Assembly: GCA_963668615.2 (NCBI GenBank)
Contig: CAXXCL010000003.1
Span: forward strand, 744,001-808,000
Direction: 5' to 3'
Origin: JAAYPI01 sp963668615
GTDB lineage: Bacteria; Bacteroidota; Bacteroidia; Bacteroidales; Paludibacteraceae
Length of the DNA: 64,000 nt
Each line of letters opens with the position of its first letter. Position 1 is the stretch's first letter. Below, in pieces: positions 7,486 through 15,090 of the stretch. The translations under genes were made by a program, and so were the position numbers. Under the pieces are notes generated by a model, which saw only the letters and a program-made list of their open reading frames with translations, did no database searches and had not been told where the DNA came from.

Positions 7486-8520
7486 ATGACAAAGAAAAAA
7501 TTGAAAATCGGATATAATATTGTTGTTGCCTTATTGTTAGTAACGGGTATTGTTTGGGTTTGTGCTAAATTTGTACACTTAGGAAATGTAGAATTTACCG
7601 ACAATGCACAGATAAAACAACAAATTGTACCCATAAACTCACGCGTACAAAGTTTTATTAAAAAAATATATATAAAAGAATACCAACGAGTAAATAAAGG
7701 CGACACTTTGGTCGTTCTTGAGAATGCGGAATACCGTTACCGTCTGGCACAAGCACAAGCTGATTACCAAAATGCGATTATTGGCAAAAAAGCGATGGGA
7801 ACAACTATTCTAACTGCACAAAGTAATGTTAGCGTCACTGAATCAAGTCTTGAAGAGAGTCGTGTACGCCTCGAAAATGCAGAAAAAGAATATGACAGAC
7901 ATAAAAAACTCTTGAGCCAAAAATCAGTTACTCAGCAACAATTTGATGCAGTATATGCGAACTATGAAGCTGCAAAAGCCCGTTTCGAACAATTACAACA
8001 TCAACGTAACAGTACCTCTTTAGTAAAAAAAGAACAAACACTCCGTCTAGACCAAAACGATGCAGGCATAAAATTGGCAAAAGCTGCCTTGGAATTAGCC
8101 GAATTAAACCTTTCTTATACCGTAATCGTCGCTCCATGCGACGGCGTTACAGGACGAAAAAACATTGAAGAAGGACAGCTTGTTCAACCGGGACAAGCAT
8201 TGCTCGATTTAGTAAATGAAAACGAAAAATGGGTTATTGCCAATTATAAAGAAACACAAACAACCAATATTCAGCCCGGACAAATCGTTACTATTAAAGT
8301 AGATGCCATTCCAAACACAACATTTAAAGGAACAGTAACCTCGATTTCTCGTGCTACAGGTGCCAGTTTCTCTCTTTTTCCACAAGACAATTCGGCAGGA
8401 AATTTCATCAAGGTAGAACAAAGAATCCCTGTTCGCATCGAATTCTCTAAAAATAATAAAGTTAAAAATATCGAAAAATTACGTGCCGGCATGAATGTGG
8501 AATGTGAGGTAAATTATTAA
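7486..8520 (+). CDS. HlyD/EmrA-type membrane fusion protein
   Basis: The 344-residue protein has one N-terminal membrane anchor (IVVALLLVTGIVWVCAKFV), then a lipoyl-like half-motif with VPINSRVQSFIKKIYIKEYQRVNKGDTLVVLEN. A coiled-coil hairpin of about 110 residues follows, then the second lipoyl half with VIVAPCDGVTGRKNIEEGQLVQPGQ and a beta-barrel domain. This is the periplasmic adaptor that joins an inner-membrane pump to TolC. It is 29 bases after tolC and 4 before the MFS gene. EmrA is the closest named model because the partner is an MFS protein rather than RND or ABC. Confidence 0.92.
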   Translation: MTKKKLKIGYNIVVALLLVTGIVWVCAKFVHLGNVEFTDNAQIKQQIVPINSRVQSFIKKIYIKEYQRVNKGDTLVVLENAEYRYRLAQAQADYQNAIIGKKAMGTTILTAQSNVSVTESSLEESRVRLENAEKEYDRHKKLLSQKSVTQQQFDAVYANYEAAKARFEQLQHQRNSTSLVKKEQTLRLDQNDAGIKLAKAALELAELNLSYTVIVAPCDGVTGRKNIEEGQLVQPGQALLDLVNENEKWVIANYKETQTTNIQPGQIVTIKVDAIPNTTFKGTVTSISRATGASFSLFPQDNSAGNFIKVEQRIPVRIEFSKNNKVKNIEKLRAGMNVECEVNY

Positions 8521-8524
8521 TAAT

Positions 8525-10117
8525 ATGCATCACGAATCTGTACCTTTTACTATACCTGACATTCGGAATTTTGTACCCGAAAAAGTCAAACCTTGGATAC
8601 TTGTCGTATTTGTAATGATTTACCAACTTTCAGGAGGCGTTTATTTAGCATCTGTAAGCGAAATGACCGGCTCACTGGCATTAATGCAGGAAGATATCAT
8701 GATGGCTGGTTATGCTTCTTTGGTAGGGCTTTCTCTTACCTTTACCATCATGTTCAGACTCAAATTTCGTTTTCCGGTTAAAACGAGCTTGTTAATTACT
8801 GCCTTCGGACTAATTATCTGCAACCTCATCTGTATGCACACAAACAGTGTTCCGATGCTTGTAGCCGTATGCTTTATAGCTGGATTTTTGAGAATGTGGG
8901 GTACTTTTACTTGCAATACCAATATTCAGTTATGGATAACCCCCAAACGTGATATGTCTGTATGGTTTGTCTATATTTATATACTTGTACAAGGTTTCAT
9001 TCAAGTATCGGGCATAGCTACCATTTACACATCCGTCCTTAGCAAGTGGGAATATATGCACTGGGTAGTTATCGTTCTTCTGATGGGTTTAATGCTGGTT
9101 ACCTACATTGCATTCCGTCACTACCGTTCAATGAAAAAGCTACCACTTTTTGGTATTGATTGGCTAGGAATGATCTTATGGGCTGTAACTATACTTTGCA
9201 CTATTTTTGTGCTCAATTATGGCGAACATTATGACTGGTATCAATCTACTCAGATCCGGATGGGAACCGCATTTGGAATAGTTGCATTGGGACTCAATCT
9301 ATGGAGGGCTTCCTTCATACGGCATCCGTTTATCAACTTACAAACTTGGCGTTTTCGACGAGTATGGCTAACCTTTTTACTATACATAGTAGTAGATATC
9401 TTGCTCAGTCCGACTCATTATTTCGAACAGATTTACACTGAAAACATTTTGGGCTTTGACTCGCTTAATGTTGCCAAGCTCAACTGGATAGTCCTATTTG
9501 GAATTGTGTGTGGTGCACTGTTTATGTATCAAACTTTTGCTTTACGCAAATGGAAATACAAGACAATGACCTTAATAGGATTTGCCCTTATTGTTGGTTA
9601 CTTATTGGTTATGTACTTCATAATCGACTATAACTTGCCCAGAGGAATGTTGTATTTCCCATTATTTCTGAGAGGTACTGGCTATGTTATTATTGCTATA
9701 ACCTTCATTACGGCACTATCAGGAATACCTTTTCAAAACTTTTTTCAATCGCTTACTATTCAGTCATTTATAAGTGCCTGTTGCGGCTCCTTACTTGGTT
9801 CAACGATTCTTTCACACGTATTTAAATTTACAGTGAAGAAAAATGCAATGCTTCTCAGTTCAAATTTAGACAACGTTAATACCTCTATCAATCAGCTTCC
9901 TACAGATGCACTGTATGGCAGTTTACAACAACAAGCCATGATGGTAAGCATGAAAGAAATTTATGGCTGGCTCTGTATATTGGGAATTATTTGTTTATTG
10001 GCATTTCTTTTGAAAGAGAGCTCATTACGACCAAAATCCATACATCCCAAATTTAGTACCATTAGACGCACTATCCGACATGAACTAAAAATAGAAGGGA
10101 GAATAGAAGAAGATTAA
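8525..10117 (+). CDS. EmrB-like MFS multidrug exporter (DHA2 type)
   Basis: The product has 530 residues and about 14 hydrophobic segments, the DHA2/EmrB layout. Long polar loops and a basic C-terminus (RRTIRHELKIEGRIEED) are seen. Proton-driven export of hydrophobic drugs or bile-salt-like compounds is typical of EmrAB-TolC systems; the actual substrate here is unknown. It diverges from textbook EmrB (for instance the motif after the second segment is weak), so it belongs to the Bacteroidota branch of the family. It ends the operon; no clear terminator follows. Confidence 0.82.
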   Translation: MHHESVPFTIPDIRNFVPEKVKPWILVVFVMIYQLSGGVYLASVSEMTGSLALMQEDIMMAGYASLVGLSLTFTIMFRLKFRFPVKTSLLITAFGLIICNLICMHTNSVPMLVAVCFIAGFLRMWGTFTCNTNIQLWITPKRDMSVWFVYIYILVQGFIQVSGIATIYTSVLSKWEYMHWVVIVLLMGLMLVTYIAFRHYRSMKKLPLFGIDWLGMILWAVTILCTIFVLNYGEHYDWYQSTQIRMGTAFGIVALGLNLWRASFIRHPFINLQTWRFRRVWLTFLLYIVVDILLSPTHYFEQIYTENILGFDSLNVAKLNWIVLFGIVCGALFMYQTFALRKWKYKTMTLIGFALIVGYLLVMYFIIDYNLPRGMLYFPLFLRGTGYVIIAITFITALSGIPFQNFFQSLTIQSFISACCGSLLGSTILSHVFKFTVKKNAMLLSSNLDNVNTSINQLPTDALYGSLQQQAMMVSMKEIYGWLCILGIICLLAFLLKESSLRPKSIHPKFSTIRRTIRHELKIEGRIEED

Positions 10118-10276
10118 TTTATGACCTTATTCTTCTTTGCAGACAAAAAGAAAAACTTGGTTAAAACAATTATAAATCCCGATATAATTTTAATTTTATT
10201 ATTTATTCGGCACTGATATTGGTACATAATTGACTAACAATTTTTGTATTCAAGTTACAATATCTTCATAATTCAT

Positions 10277-10284
10277 TAGCTTTG
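10277..10284 (+). promoter_or_regulatory. -7 box before the secreted nuclease
   Basis: TAGCTTTG fits TAnnTTTG and lies 31 bases before the start codon at 10316. The rest of the 198-bp gap after the MFS gene is AT-rich and shows no gene or hairpin that I can support. Confidence 0.45.
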
Positions 10285-10315
10285 CTTTCATAAACGTAGC
10301 AACACCATATCCTTC

Positions 10316-10933
10316 ATGATAAAAAAAATCATTCCTTTTCTCTTATGTTTATTACTGTTTGATGGACAAGCAATTGCACAAAGTATTGTCAACCGGGGTA
10401 TTTATACCGTAAATTTCAGCAATACATTGCACGAACCTCTTTGGGTAAGTTATAAACTATATAAAGGAGGCGGAGGTTGTGACCGCAAAGGATTCCGATT
10501 TAAGAACGACATTGACAGCCTGAAAACAGCTACCGATAAAGATTACTCGAAATCAGGTTACGACAAAGGACATTTAGCCAATGCAGAAGATTTTGCGTAT
10601 GATTGTACCAAAGACGAACTTACTTTCCGCTACTACAACTGCCTGCCTCAAACTCCGAATCTAAACCGTGGTGTATGGAAAACGAATGAAACACAGATAC
10701 GTCAATGGTCACAAACAGATTCACTATTGATTGTATGTGGAGGAACTTTTGGAATTAGAAAAATCGGACATATTGCAGTACCCGATTATTGTTGGAAAAT
10801 AGTGCAATCACTTTCTTCCTTGGAGATTTTGTATTGCGGCTGGTTCACAAATAGCAACCATGCTACATCGGAAGAAATATCGTTAAAAGAGCTATTAAAT
10901 CGTACAAATCTGAACATCCAACTAAAACAATAA
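10316..10933 (+). CDS. Secreted DNA/RNA non-specific endonuclease (NucA-like)
   Basis: The 205-residue product has a signal peptide (MIKKIIPFLLCLLLFDGQAIAQ). The beta-beta-alpha-metal nuclease core follows: Y-D-K-G-H86 stands for the DRGH motif, with His86 as general base. The metal-binding Asn element is YYNCLPQTPNLNRGVW (N108, N117). In Serratia-type nucleases these residues cut DNA and RNA without sequence preference using Mg. Export suggests nutrient scavenging from nucleic acids or degradation of extracellular DNA. The DKGH variant is found in many Bacteroidota members. No immunity gene lies beside it, so a toxin role is less likely. It is a single gene ended by a bidirectional terminator. 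Confidence 0.85.
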   Translation: MIKKIIPFLLCLLLFDGQAIAQSIVNRGIYTVNFSNTLHEPLWVSYKLYKGGGGCDRKGFRFKNDIDSLKTATDKDYSKSGYDKGHLANAEDFAYDCTKDELTFRYYNCLPQTPNLNRGVWKTNETQIRQWSQTDSLLIVCGGTFGIRKIGHIAVPDYCWKIVQSLSSLEILYCGWFTNSNHATSEEISLKELLNRTNLNIQLKQ

Positions 10934-10983
10934 TCGAAAAAGCGAGGCCATTCTTTTGGTATTTAGTACACTAAATAAAATTT

Positions 10984-11018
10984 AAAACCCTCAAAATCAA
11001 ACGATTAAGAGGGTTTTT
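10984..11018. terminator. Bidirectional terminator between nuclease and tRNA-Leu
   Basis: AAAACCCTC (10984-10992) pairs with GAGGGTTTT (11009-11017) with A and T runs on either side, so it can end transcription from both the nuclease gene and the convergent tRNA gene. Confidence 0.78.
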
Positions 11019-11022
11019 AGAG

Positions 11023-11106
11023 TACCCAGAGCCGGGATCGAACCGGCATGGAAGTGAATCCACTGGTGTTTGAGACCAGCGCGTCTACCAATTCCGCCAT
11101 CTGGGC
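11023..11106 (-). tRNA. tRNA-Leu (anticodon CAA)
   Basis: Read on the minus strand, GCCCAGA (5' acceptor) pairs with TCTGGGT (3' acceptor), with a G-U first pair and discriminator A. The anticodon stem is CTGGT/ACCAG with loop CTCAAAC, giving CAA for UUG codons. A long variable arm and the T-arm with GGTTCGATCC mark a class II leucine tRNA of 84 bases. CCA is not encoded. Confidence 0.95.
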
Positions 11107-11197
11107 ATTTGAGAGGGCAAAAGTACGCAATTTTTTCATTTTTGCAAGAGCTTCATAGGTTTTTTGAGAAAATATTTTTTTATTCTTACCCTTTACC

Positions 11198-11205
11198 TAT
11201 CTTTG
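11198..11205 (+). promoter_or_regulatory. -7 box of the manC-lptB transcript
   Basis: TATCTTTG fits TAnnTTTG and lies 27 bases before the manC start. No TTTG is present at the ideal -33 spacing; the upstream stretch is a T run. Confidence 0.5.
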
Positions 11206-11232
11206 CCCGAGCAAAATTAAACTCTATACACG

Positions 11233-12312
11233 ATGAATTATAATAATTACTGCGTTATCATGGCAGGCGGTGTGGGAAGTCGTTTTTGGCCTTTCAGCAC
11301 TAACGAAAAGCCAAAACAGTTCTTGGATTTTTTCGGCACAGGTCGCACGCTACTGCAAATGACTTTTGACAGATTTTCCAAAGTAATTCCTGCTTCCAAC
11401 ATACTAATTGTAACTAATAAAAAATATAAGGACTTGGTATTGGAACAATTACCCCTTATCAAGTCTTCTCAAATATTGCTTGAGCCCAACAGAAGGAATA
11501 CAGCTCCTTGTATTGCTTATGCTTTAAACAGGATTAAAGCAATGAATCCGCAAGCCAGTATGGTAGTGGCTCCTGCCGACCATTTAATTTTGAAAGAAAT
11601 AGAATTTCTTAATGCCATTGAAAGAGGACTAAATTTTGTGGCTGAAACTCAAAACTTACTTACGTTGGGGATTCAACCCAATCGCCCAGAGACAGGCTAC
11701 GGCTATATTCAAATAAGTGATCAGGCTATCGGCGATTTCAAAAAAGTAAAAACATTTACCGAAAAACCAAACCTCGATTTGGCAAAAATTTTTGTTCAAA
11801 GTGGCGAATTTTTTTGGAATTCAGGTGTCTTTATGTGGAGCGTAGCTGCTATTAGTGCAGCATTTGAAGAATTTCTACCGGATATTGCTTCCAAATTCGA
11901 AACTGGCAAACAATACTTTAATACCGAAAAAGAACAAGAATTTATTAATCAGATATTTCCTTCTTGCCCAAACATTTCCATTGACTATGGTATAATGGAA
12001 CATGCTAAAAATGTATATGTTCTTTGTGGGGATTTTGGGTGGTCTGATTTAGGTACATGGGGTTCGTTGTATGATTTGTCTGAAAAAGACGAAAATAGTA
12101 ATGTGACATTAAAGTGCAAATCTCAATTTTACGATTGCGACGACAACATCGTTGTGTTACCAAAAAACAAGTTAGCTGTTTTGCAAAATTTGTCAGGGTA
12201 CATCGTAGTTGAATCAGACAATGTATTACTAATTTGCAAAAAAGAAGATGAACAAAAAATACGTCAATTTGTAGCCGACATTAGTTTAAAACACGGAGAA
12301 GAATTCATTTAG
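11233..12312 (+). CDS. manC: Mannose-1-phosphate guanylyltransferase
   Basis: The 359-residue enzyme makes GDP-mannose from GTP and mannose-1-phosphate, the donor for mannose and (through GDP-fucose) fucose in surface glycans. The nucleotide-binding motif VIMAGGVGSRFWPFST is at the N-terminus. VVAPADHLI, ETGYGYIQ, FTEKP and WNSGVFMW follow in family order. It lacks the C-terminal phosphomannose isomerase domain of the fused type II enzymes, so it is the short form. It is followed after 7 bases by lptB, which is a fitting envelope neighbour. The symbol manC (rfbM/cpsB) follows the reaction. Confidence 0.92.
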   Translation: MNYNNYCVIMAGGVGSRFWPFSTNEKPKQFLDFFGTGRTLLQMTFDRFSKVIPASNILIVTNKKYKDLVLEQLPLIKSSQILLEPNRRNTAPCIAYALNRIKAMNPQASMVVAPADHLILKEIEFLNAIERGLNFVAETQNLLTLGIQPNRPETGYGYIQISDQAIGDFKKVKTFTEKPNLDLAKIFVQSGEFFWNSGVFMWSVAAISAAFEEFLPDIASKFETGKQYFNTEKEQEFINQIFPSCPNISIDYGIMEHAKNVYVLCGDFGWSDLGTWGSLYDLSEKDENSNVTLKCKSQFYDCDDNIVVLPKNKLAVLQNLSGYIVVESDNVLLICKKEDEQKIRQFVADISLKHGEEFI

Positions 12313-12319
12313 AATTATT

Positions 12320-13066
12320 ATGGAAAACGAAAAAATGGTGCTTCGCACGGAGCATCTAGTAAAAAAATATAAAACGCGCACCGTCGTTAACGACGTTTCT
12401 ATTGATGTTACTCAAGGTGAAATCGTTGGTTTGTTAGGACCTAACGGGGCTGGAAAGACAACAACTTTTTACATGACAGTCGGTTTGATAACTCCAAACC
12501 ATGGAAAGATATTTTTAAACAATACGGACATATCAAAGTATCCTGTTTACAAAAGAGCACAAAGTGGCATTGGATATCTGGCTCAAGAAGCTTCAGTGTT
12601 CCGTAAAATGAGCGTAGAGGACAATATCCGTGCAGTGTTGGAAATGACAAAATTCACCAAAGAATATCAAAAAGAAAAATTAGAAAGCCTAATAGAAGAG
12701 TTTAGTTTACAAAAAGTTCGCAAAAATCTAGGAGACCAATTATCCGGTGGAGAACGCCGTCGATGCGAAATAGCAAGATGCTTGGCTATTGAGCCTAAAT
12801 TTATTATGCTTGACGAACCTTTTGCAGGAGTTGACCCTATAGCGGTTGAAGATATTCAAAACATCGTATCAAAATTACGAGAAAAAAATATTGGAATTCT
12901 AATTACCGACCACAATGTACATGAAACATTGAGTATAACAGACAGGGCATATCTGTTGTTTGAAGGTAAAATTCTATTCCAAGGTACCGCTGAAGAACTA
13001 GCAGATAATCCGATGGTTCGAGAAAAATATTTAGGAGAAAATTTTGAACTTCGGAAGAAAATATAA
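12320..13066 (+). CDS. lptB: LPS export ABC transporter ATPase LptB
   Basis: The product has 248 residues. Walker A is GPNGAGKTT (residues 40-48), the ABC signature is LSGGERRRCEIARCL, Walker B is FIMLDEPFAGVDPIA and the H-loop is ITDHNVHETL. The FAGVDPIA stretch after Walker B and the LSGGERRR signature are typical of LptB, which drives lipopolysaccharide from the inner membrane to the LptA bridge. LptF and LptG are not in the window, as is usual in Bacteroidota. A strong hairpin terminator follows. Confusion with a branched-chain amino acid LivG-type ATPase is unlikely given the motif. Confidence 0.93.
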   Translation: MENEKMVLRTEHLVKKYKTRTVVNDVSIDVTQGEIVGLLGPNGAGKTTTFYMTVGLITPNHGKIFLNNTDISKYPVYKRAQSGIGYLAQEASVFRKMSVEDNIRAVLEMTKFTKEYQKEKLESLIEEFSLQKVRKNLGDQLSGGERRRCEIARCLAIEPKFIMLDEPFAGVDPIAVEDIQNIVSKLREKNIGILITDHNVHETLSITDRAYLLFEGKILFQGTAEELADNPMVREKYLGENFELRKKI

Positions 13067-13070
13067 TGAT

Positions 13071-13102
13071 AAAAAAAGGAACTTTTTCAAGTTCCTTTTT
13101 TT
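13071..13102. terminator. Terminator between lptB and folE
   Basis: AAAAAAAGGAACTT (13071-13084), loop TTTC, AAGTTCCTTTTTTT (13089-13102). The fully paired arms with A and T runs serve both the plus-strand lptB and the convergent folE operon. Confidence 0.88.
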
Positions 13103-13116
13103 ATACCAATTTATAG

Positions 13117-13698
13117 TTATTTTCTCGTTATCAAACTGATAAATTCTTCGCGAGTTTTAGCCTGTTCAAAAACTCCGGTAAAATCGGAAGTGGTTGTTAT
13201 GGAATGCCTTTTTTCCACGCCCCTCATTTGCATACACATATGCTGAGCTTCTATCACCACCATAACTCCAAGAGGATTTAACGTGTTTTGAATACAGTCT
13301 TTGATTTGTGTAGTAAGTCTTTCTTGCACCTGCATACGACGGGCATATACATCGACAACACGAGCTATCTTACTCAACCCTGTGATTTTTTTGTTAGGAA
13401 TGTAAGCGATATGTGCTTGTCCGAAAAAAGGGAGCATATGATGCTCGCACATTGAATAAAAGTCAATATCTTTCACTATCACCATTTGACGATAGTTCTC
13501 CGTAAACATGGCATCTTTAATGATTTTTTCAGGATCTTGTTCATACCCCTGCATCAAAAACTGAATGCTTTTTGCCATACGAAGAGGCGTTTTTACCAAA
13601 CCTTCACGCTGACAATCTTCTCCAATCAATTCAACAATAGCTTTGTAATGCTTCGCTAATTCGCTTGTAATAAAATCTGCATTTTTTTCTTCTTCCAT
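13117..13698 (-). CDS. folE: GTP cyclohydrolase I
   Basis: The 193-residue enzyme converts GTP to 7,8-dihydroneopterin triphosphate, the first step to folate (and, through a branch, queuosine). Zinc ligands are visible in CEHHMLPFFGQAHIAYIP and QHMCMQMRG; the GLSKIARVVDVYARR and RHSITTTSDFTG stretches are conserved substrate-site segments. Length is typical. It is the second gene of a two-gene operon after the SPOR protein, with a 3-base gap. folP and the 5-FTHF cyclo-ligase lie elsewhere in the window, so folate genes are scattered. Queuosine use of its product links it to queG here. Confidence 0.96.
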   Translation of the reverse strand: MEEEKNADFITSELAKHYKAIVELIGEDCQREGLVKTPLRMAKSIQFLMQGYEQDPEKIIKDAMFTENYRQMVIVKDIDFYSMCEHHMLPFFGQAHIAYIPNKKITGLSKIARVVDVYARRMQVQERLTTQIKDCIQNTLNPLGVMVVIEAQHMCMQMRGVEKRHSITTTSDFTGVFEQAKTREEFISLITRK

Positions 13699-13701
13699 TT
13701 A

Positions 13702-14166
13702 TCAGAAATATAGTATTTTTACGGCAGGATCCTTTACCACATAAATTTCACTTTCGAGGTCAGGAAAAATAGTTTTTAATTTTTTACTAAATAAGAAGGC
13801 CTCATAATAGGTAGAGAAATCGCCTACACGAACTTTCCAGAAAGGTGCAACAAAAGAAACGTAAGGACGGTATTGAGGATAACTTTCTTTAATATTTTTT
13901 TCCAGTTGAAAGGCAGCATCTTTTGATTTTTGAGGATGATTTCCGGAATAAATCTGCACCCTAAATCCGCTCAAAATAACACATTCTGCTCTTGTAGCAG
14001 CTTCTGTTCTATTTTCGTTGATAATTGCCTCAAAACGAGGGTCTTGATGAAATGTTACCTTGCCAACATTAGGACTATCTGACGTTGTCATAGTTTGCAA
14101 CAAAGTTTGGGCATAATTCATGCCAACTGAAAGTATACACAAAATCAAAATAGCAAATCTTTTCAT
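13702..14166 (-). CDS. SPOR-domain exported protein
   Basis: From the ATG at 14166 the product has 154 residues; an ATG four codons upstream would add MRCC before the signal peptide and is less likely. After MKRFAILILCILSVGMNYAQ comes a linker and then a SPOR domain: ILSGFRVQIYSGNHPQ, KESYPQYRPYVSFVAPFWKVRVGDFSTYYEA. SPOR domains bind glycan strands of peptidoglycan lacking stem peptides, often at division sites. It is the first gene before folE and faces ispD over a 41-bp palindrome. Its exact role in Bacteroidota is not defined. Confidence 0.85.
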   Translation of the reverse strand: MKRFAILILCILSVGMNYAQTLLQTMTTSDSPNVGKVTFHQDPRFEAIINENRTEAATRAECVILSGFRVQIYSGNHPQKSKDAAFQLEKNIKESYPQYRPYVSFVAPFWKVRVGDFSTYYEAFLFSKKLKTIFPDLESEIYVVKDPAVKILYF

Positions 14167-14229
14167 ACAACATCTCATTTAAGTAAACAATGCAAATGTA
14201 TCAAAAAAATAAGAAATCCTTTTTATTTC

Positions 14230-14270
14230 TATTCTTTTCCACAAAAATACTATTTTTGTGGAAAAGAATA
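14230..14270. promoter_or_regulatory. Perfect 41-bp palindrome with mirrored -7 boxes
   Basis: Arms of 20 bases (14230-14249 and 14251-14270) are exact reverse complements around a single C at 14250. TATTTTTG, a TAnnTTTG -7 box, occurs on the plus strand at 14251-14258 and, by symmetry, on the minus strand at 14242-14249. ispD starts 25 bases after the plus-strand box and the SPOR gene 75 bases after the minus-strand one. The arms also contain TTTTCCACAAAAATA, so a dimeric protein could bind. No T run points to a terminator role. Confidence 0.7.
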
Positions 14271-14283
14271 CCTTTCAATTGAA

Positions 14284-14973
14284 ATGAATCTAATGAAAAA
14301 GGATAAATACGTAATTATTGTAGCCGGAGGAAAAGGAAAGAGAATGCAAAATGATACGCCGAAACAATTTCTTGAAATTGGAGGTAAACCTTTAATTATG
14401 AGAAGTATAGAAGCATTTATTTCTTTTGATAATCAAATAAAAATTGTGTTGGTTCTGCCAAAATCGGAATTAAGTCTTTGGATAGAACTTTGTTCCAAAT
14501 ACCAATTTAGCATTTCATGCATATTGGTTGAGGGAGGTAAAGAACGCTTCTTTTCTGTAAAAAACGGCTTGAAAGAAGTCCCCAACAATGCATTGGTGGC
14601 TGTTCACGATGGCGTACGTCCTTTTCCAAGCAAAGCAACCATACAAAACACTTTCAACACCGCTGATAAATTTGGCAATGCAATTCCTGTTATTGATCCG
14701 GTAGATTCTTTGCGAAAAACAGACGAAAAAGGTAATAATTTATCAGTCATTCGCTCTCAATACAAATTAGTACAAACTCCTCAAGTTTTTGATGCTTCTA
14801 TATTAAAAAAAGCATACGAAAAGCCCTTCTCCCCCAATTTTACAGATGATGCAAGCGTTATTGAAGCTATTGGAGAAAAAATTCAACTAGTAGAAGGTAA
14901 CAGAGAAAACATTAAAATTACCACTCCTTTCGATTTGCTTGTAGCTGAATCTATTTGCAAAAGCTTATGCTAA
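14284..14973 (+). CDS. ispD: 2-C-methyl-D-erythritol 4-phosphate cytidylyltransferase
   Basis: The 229-residue enzyme joins CTP and methylerythritol phosphate in the non-mevalonate isoprenoid pathway. The nucleotide motif VIIVAGGKGKRM is at the start, then TPKQFLEIGGKPLI, VAVHDGVRPF and FTDDASVIE, with LVEGNRENIKITTPFDL near the end; these are the IspD signatures. An ATG three codons downstream is an alternative start. Isoprenoid products feed menaquinone and the undecaprenyl carrier used by the glycan genes. It appears to be a single gene with its own promoter in the palindrome. Confidence 0.94.
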   Translation: MNLMKKDKYVIIVAGGKGKRMQNDTPKQFLEIGGKPLIMRSIEAFISFDNQIKIVLVLPKSELSLWIELCSKYQFSISCILVEGGKERFFSVKNGLKEVPNNALVAVHDGVRPFPSKATIQNTFNTADKFGNAIPVIDPVDSLRKTDEKGNNLSVIRSQYKLVQTPQVFDASILKKAYEKPFSPNFTDDASVIEAIGEKIQLVEGNRENIKITTPFDLLVAESICKSLC

Positions 14974-15000
14974 CATACCTAAGTTTCTAATGCCGAAACT

Positions 15001-15032
15001 CGAACAGGTGGAACTTTTTGCGTTCGTTTTTT
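15001..15032 (+). terminator. Possible weak terminator after ispD
   Basis: CGAAC (15001-15005) can pair with GTTCG (15022-15026), followed by a T-rich stretch to 15032. The stem is only five bases, so this is tentative. Confidence 0.4.
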
Positions 15033-15052
15033 CTAAAATGAATTTTATGTGA

Positions 15053-15060
15053 TATATTTG
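15053..15060 (+). promoter_or_regulatory. -7 box of recG
   Basis: TATATTTG fits TAnnTTTG and lies 30 bases before the proposed TTG start at 15091. Confidence 0.5.
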
Positions 15061-15090
15061 TGGATAAGTAACTACACCATCATATAAAAT

